NCBI RefSeq assembly: GCF_027596085.1
Contig: NC_072472.1
Coordinates: 9,312,219 to 9,376,218, forward strand
Origin: Anoplopoma fimbria
Taxonomy: Eukaryota; Chordata; Actinopteri; Perciformes; Anoplopomatidae
Direction: 5' to 3'
DNA length: 64,000 nucleotides
The position numbers and the translations under genes were made by a program. Under the pieces are notes generated by a model. The model saw only the letters and a program-made list of their open reading frames with translations. It did no database searches and was not told the origin of the DNA. Positions 58,901 to 64,000 of this stretch are shown piece by piece (within the stretch, counting starts at the first letter, position 1; the number at the start of each line of letters is the position of its first letter).

Positions 58901-59484
58901 AGTCAGAGGATTCACAGGCCTTTCTTCAACAATGACAAAACATCTCTCAAAGAAATCGACGACTTCTTTCTTGCTTTTATGCTTCATATATTATCTGACA
59001 TTTAGCCAGATGACATAAAATTCTCTTGAGCCATGGTTGACTGAGACAGTTTTTGTGGGCGATGTCACCTGTACGAGTTGCATCTTTTACAGGTGTTAAT
59101 TAAAACATGACTCATGGAATATTCTAGCGGGTCCTGTGAGTCGTCTTATTACACAACGTCTGTGGTCTCTGAAAGGCCTCGTCATCATTCTGCTTTTCTT
59201 GCAGTTCACCTTCAGGAGAGGCTTGCTGGGAAATTAGTAACTGAGTTTACAAATATAACAGACAATATGTTTATTTTATGTTTGTGTTCAATGAAGTCCC
59301 GTTTTTCTAGATTGAGAAACACACACGTGACTTGATATAAAAATGTAAATGTTCTCTCTTTATCTATTTTTAATCAAAATGAATCAATAAGACAAATACC
59401 TTCTGTTTCTGAAGTAGCAGAGGAATCAAGACTGGACTTGTGTGTTTCCATATCTGAGTAATTGAGATGACGTTGAGTAATAAA
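58901..59484 (+). other. sowaha: Probable sowaha 3' UTR
   Basis: Non-coding, AT-rich sequence after the TAA stop. A canonical AATAAA at 59479-59484, followed by a GTGGTC/T-rich stretch, would give a 3' UTR of about 580 nt. No transcript evidence is available. Confidence 0.4.
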
Positions 59485-60954
59485 GTGGTCATCCTCTTGA
59501 TTCCCAGAGGCAAACATGCACAATTAAAAAAATGAGGTAATTCAAACTTCTGGAAGTAACATAATTATTTCATAAATGAATTAAAATGTATGCCTAGTGG
59601 AGGATTTCGAGGACTTGTCTCTTTTGTCATGGATTAATTATTAAACGCTTAGAGGCATTTAAGAAAAGCAAACATCCCAATCAAATTCCCTGGCAGAAGG
59701 CAAACATTGGATTTCTCTGAATTACAATGTGTTTTATCTGAAAAAGCAAAGGGTGTGTCGTTCATAGAAAGGGTGTGCAGGTGCTCCATCAATCATTTCA
59801 GATCGCTCTTGCGTGCCAAAACTTGTGGCTTGAATCCGTCCTCTGGCTTGTTGAGACAGCTGTGATTCAGACACAAGAGCAGCTGACTAGGAATGAGCAT
59901 ATGTTTGCATGTGGGTGGCTGAAAAAGTATTATCATGTGTTGCCTTGTTTCCTGTCTGTCATGGTTCCTGGTACTGGTTGAATGTGGCAAGACGACTTGT
60001 TTAGCAGCAGCTTGTTTTGGGAGATAAGAGAGAGTCATGGGTTAAGAGGAGTCCTGTGGTCAGCCTCGTCCTCAGACTGTTGGTCTTGTCCCCGCCTCGA
60101 GTCGTCTCCCTCTGTTTCTTTGGTGTCTCATGGTGTCACTCCCCCAGCAGCTTACATTGTGTCTATGTCAAGACGATGTTTCATCTTAAAGCCTCAGGGC
60201 TTTGTTAAGCAAATGTTCTTTTTCTGCTGCTGCTGCTGCTGCTGTGAGGATAAAGGCCAACACAAGGTCGGGGGAACAAGACCCGGAGTGGTTGAAGAAA
60301 GTACTCGAATCTTTAGATACAAGAAGGAGAAATACAAAAATGTTAGATGACATAATTAAAGAAAAACTGTTGGTGCAAGGTGTTTGTCAAAATAAGAATA
60401 TGTGAGTGTGAATGATCGACTTTAGTGTTTAAAGTGAAGATGCTCGTTTTGAAATTGGTCCATTTGCAGTGTTTAATCTATAACATGCAATTTCATGAAG
60501 TACATATAATGTTCAGTAGTTTCAAATGTTCATAGTCAATCCCATGCTTTACTGTACAGCCATCAGATCAACATGGTTGAATTCAAAGTAGAATATCACC
60601 TTCTGTGATGTGTGAGTAAAGAGGAAAAGTCCACAAAAATGAACAGTTACAGTATGGCAAAATTGTATTAAACCACTTGAGACTTTATTATGTAGACCTT
60701 AGATTATAGCTGCCATTAAGATAAATGAATAAAAAAAATGATATATGTAAAAATACTCAATAAATTAACAAGTGAAATAATAAGGAAATTAATGTAGAAA
60801 TAAAAGTCTCAATTATCAAATAAATGTGCAAAAATATGCACAAAAAAATTAAATAATAATAAATAAACAATGTTATTTTATTTTATTTTTTATGATTATT
60901 ATTTATTTTATTTATTATAATGTCATCTTAAACTATCTGTACAAACCAGTCCTG

Positions 60955-61220
60955 GCAATGAAGGTAAGCTTATTTAAAATATGGCGCTGGAACCAGGGGC
61001 AGTTAGCTTAGCTTACTAGCCTGGCTCTGTCCAAAGGTAACTAAATAAATAGCTGCTTCACCGTGTTTGCGGGCTATATGCTAAGCTAAGTTAACTGTAG
61101 CTGTAACTCGCTGTAGCTTCATATTTATCCTCCAAACATAAGGAGTGATATAAATCTTCTCCTCTTACGCTAAGGAATAATGAGGTTATTTTGACGAATG
61201 CCAAACTATCTCCCTAAAGG
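60955..61220. repeat. GCTAAGCTAA-type dispersed repeat, fragment 1
   Basis: Contains GTTAGCTTAGCTTACTAGCC, TGGCTCTGTCCAAAGGTAAC, ATGCTAAGCTAAGTTAAC and TGTAGCTTCATATTTATCC, a familiar teleost repeat series. It shares its word set with the fragment near 62.7-63.0 kb. Confidence 0.55.
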
Positions 61221-62664
61221 ATAATCAAGTGATCTGTGACTTTAATTTATATCTGCTGGTGTTGAGTAGGATTTGATTTAACTTGGCTTTTCCTCTTCTC
61301 AATACTCTATTGCACACGATCCAGTGTAAATATGTCATTTCTGTATTTGTAATGATTAACAACACAACATGATTTAGGCCTGCCGTCTGGTGAAGAAAGC
61401 TCCACATGAACCTGGGTTTACGCATGTTTCAGTTTTAATCATCAGGCTACGCGTCATAAAACTGGAGGCGGTAGAGAAATATAATGGAGCGTCTGGAATG
61501 CATTTTCACTGTTAACTATTATCCCATGTGTGTGACAGGTGGTTACAAACGGGTCTTACGTTTGCTTAATTAGAGCAGCGCTCCAACAGAAACATCTACT
61601 GTGACGAAGAGGTGATAAATCTTGGTGATATTATAGCGGCACAGTATTTGGGCTTGAAAAAAAACAATTAAGGCCTTGTTGAGTCATAATCGAGCTGTTT
61701 AATGACAGCCTGAGGGTAGAGCAAGAGGAGGAGAACTGAAGGTGTGCTGACATTCCTGCGGGCGGAGAGTTCAGAGTTCAGGTTGAAAAGTCATATTTGG
61801 AGCTGCTAATCCGAGCACCTGGCAGCGTAAACACTGAGTCATGGACATGATCTACACACCTGCCTGTAAATCATGCTCAATATAACAGTTATTCCATGGC
61901 ATGAAGCAAAGAAAATCACACTTCATGGTGTAGATGTTGCTTTTCCAACCTATATGTTTCGACCACCATTTTCTGCCTCCCTGTTGAGGCATTAAAAGAC
62001 TCAGTAAGTGATTATGAGCAGCAAAGCTTGTCATTACCCAGCACTGTTCTGTGTGTTTCAGACCGTCCTGTTCCCTCCTGTTTCTTGTCTGCCGCTTACA
62101 CCACAAAAACACTCCATCACTTAGAACTGCCTTTGTTACGACGCAAAACCTAATTACCATGCAATTAGTGTCTGACAAAGACCTTTCTTGTTGAGAATTC
62201 ACTGAGTTGTGTTTTATGTCCCTGCTGCCCTCAGTGGGATTCTGATTTAAAGTGTTTTTAACTTTGTAAAGTACACTAAAGTGCTGCCTGGTGTCTCTCA
62301 TTGTCTCCCTGGGGGTTTTAACTGCACATGGGGAAAAGTTTGCCTTCAGAGCTCCATTCTGCCAGAAATCTCTTTAAATTTAGTACAGAAACCCACTTGG
62401 TTAGGTTTAGAAAAATATCATAGTTTGGGTTAAAATAAACCATTTTACCCTGAAGGCAAACTTCTCACATGCGCGTTAAATCTGCCACTTGCCGACTTTT
62501 TTCCTCCTCAGCCCTTTCTTTTAATAAACATATGATATTGCTGACAAACAAACTGGATGGCATTCCACTGCGAGGCTGAACAAATGAGGGCAAAGAGGCA
62601 TGAAAGAGACTGCTGACATTAAATCCCCTGAAACGTCAAATAATTTAGTCCATCATTTTTTTTC

Positions 62665-63010
62665 CGTAAATGAATAGCTGGACGTTTTTGGAAATGTGCT
62701 TATTTGCCTCCTTGCAGAACGCTAGGAGCCAGGAGCTGATTAGCTCAGCGAAAAGCACCCGTAAAGCTCACCTATTAAATACTTTATATGTTGTTTGTTG
62801 TCTGTTAAAAAATAAATTGTAAATTTTACAATGGCATTATGCCCCAAACTGTGAAGGAGCAGTCACTCCCTAGCATGTTAATTAGAGAGCTTTAGAGGTA
62901 CTGGAAGGTGGATATTATTAGCTGTGGACAGAGGTAGGCTAGCTGTTTCTCCTGTGTCTCCTGTGTCTTTATGCTAAGCTAAACTAAGCTAAGCTAAGCT
63001 AAGTGCCTTT
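62665..63010. repeat. GCTAAGCTAA-type dispersed repeat, fragment 2
   Basis: Contains AATGTGCTTATTTGCC, AGGCTAGCTGTTTCTCCTGT and GTCTTTATGCTAAGCTAAAC, and ends in a short tandem of AAGCT units (about 62974-63003). Related to fragment 1 but covering different parts of the family. Confidence 0.6.
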
Positions 63011-63204
63011 TTTTCTGATGAAACATGTCAGTTTTTAATTGGAGACAGATTTGCTAAAGTGCAGAGTTTATTACACGACAAAAAAACAAAACATCCCACT
63101 TCGAACAAAGCAGATTTAATTAAATGTTTAGTTGGTTGCAACAGTATTCCTGCTCCCAGTTCAGTGCCAGACTATTGGACTCTCAGCAGCAAGGCGTTGA
63201 TTTG

Positions 63205-63218
63205 CCAGCAGAGGGCAG
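63205..63218 (+). promoter_or_regulatory. CTCF-like binding motif
   Basis: CCAGCAGAGGGCAG fits the vertebrate CTCF core consensus (CCASYAGRKGGCRS) at every position. It is on the + strand between sowaha and the window end. Occupancy is unknown. Confidence 0.6.
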
Positions 63219-64000
63219 TGACGAGCTCCAAGAAGAGGAAAGCCTCAATGACTAAGCAAACTTTAGACTTTTAAAAAGGGAGAGTTCTTCATGAGAAATA
63301 ATGTGTAAAAAGAGGCCAGCTGTTATCACAGCTTGAGTAGTGCTAAAGTAGCACAAAACATAAATTACTCTTTGCATAAATAGTTAATGTAGCTTCAACT
63401 TGTAGTAAGACAAGCTCACTGTGGTAAAATAAGAGAATAGTGGTACACTGGAGGGAGAGGGAGAGCTTAATTTATTCACAATATTACAAACATTATGGAA
63501 TTTTCAACTCCAAACAGGCACAAAAAACAACTCAAACTCTTGACGGAAAATAAAGAGCAGAAAATGTGGATTTAGAAATGTCTCTGCTGTCATCCCACCA
63601 GCTCGGATTCATTGAAATATGTCTTTCTTTCTCGGCTTTAAAACAGATTCTGTTTGTATCAATGTCACACGTCTCCGGAAATTTGAAATAAACCAAACAA
63701 ACATAATCCTTCTTCAAAAACAGGGCGTATTTCCCTGGGACCTCAACAAAACACTGCTTTGATTGAATGACGGAAACAAGGAATGACTCAGGAAGTTGTC
63801 AAATGTTTGTTAGTATGCACTCATAGCAGGAACTAAAATGAGTATTTGTCCATGTGCTGCTGCTCCTCCTCTGTGGGAGCATTTTTTCCTCACTCTCTCT
63901 CCCCCCCCACAGTCTTTCTTTCTCCAAAATGTTGCATACTTCAGGAATTCCAGCAGCCTGCGAGGAACAACTCTTTTCTAACCCTTCGGCCCCGCGTCAG

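Larger units (their letters stand above)
59485..64000. other. Intergenic region downstream of sowaha
   Basis: No exon is recognisable. It contains (CTG)7 at 60224-60244, an AT-rich stretch (about 60660-60940), two fragments of a GCTAAGCTAA-type dispersed repeat (about 60955-61220 and 62665-63010) and a strong CTCF-like motif (63205-63218). In mammals SHROOM1 follows SOWAHA; none of it is visible before 64000. Confidence 0.55.

Noticed and set aside
62974..63003. Tandem AAGCT units as a satellite
   Set aside because: Only about five units, at the end of a known type of dispersed repeat.

Overview
The window looks like nuclear DNA of a ray-finned fish, probably a percomorph teleost. The evidence is vertebrate exon-intron structure with GT-AG splice sites, AT-rich non-coding DNA, many very long (GT)n/(CA)n microsatellites, and dispersed elements typical of teleosts: a tRNA-derived SINE, a Tc1 deletion derivative and several diverged repeat families. 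Species cannot be told from the sequence alone.

Three protein-coding genes are supported. (1) A cyclin I-family gene on the + strand, six coding exons at 14597-20727, 363 aa, called ccni2 from its neighbours and its sequence. (2) A septin-8 gene on the - strand, nine coding exons from 55539 down to 27850, 420 aa, every junction in phase and containing a P-loop, DTVGFGD and AKAD. (3) A single-exon sowaha-type gene on the + strand at 57461-58900, 479 aa, with an N-terminal SOWAH domain and two ankyrin repeats near the C-terminus. As I know the human maps, the order and orientation (cyclin I + / septin - / SOWAH +) match CCNI2-SEPTIN8-SOWAHA on human 5q31. The paralogous block CCNI-SEPTIN11-SOWAHB on 4q21 has the same layout, so the septin and cyclin sequences decide the identity.

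Layout: 1-13.4 kb is gene-poor and repeat-rich; 13.4-22.2 kb is the ccni2 promoter, gene and 3' UTR; 22.2-27.8 kb is the convergent spacer between ccni2 and septin8; 27.85-55.54 kb is septin8, mostly intron (9.5, 6.8 and 4.9 kb introns); 55.5-57.5 kb is a short divergent spacer between septin8 and sowaha; 57.5-59.5 kb is sowaha; 59.5-64 kb is intergenic and repeat-bearing, with a strong CTCF-like motif. The three genes do not form a pathway; they are an old linkage group. Septin-8 is a filament-forming GTPase, cyclin I proteins are non-canonical cyclins, and SOWAH proteins are poorly characterised ankyrin proteins.

I found no previously undescribed biological system. The most useful observations are microsatellites sitting at septin8 splice sites (a (CT)n tract at the exon 3 acceptor and a (TG)n tract just after the exon 6 donor), a septin8 stop codon embedded in a splice-donor-like sequence, a loop insertion in the cyclin, a SINE with an intact target-site duplication, a candidate MITE with 19-bp perfect inverted repeats, four isolated perfect hairpins, and a nested repeat insertion.
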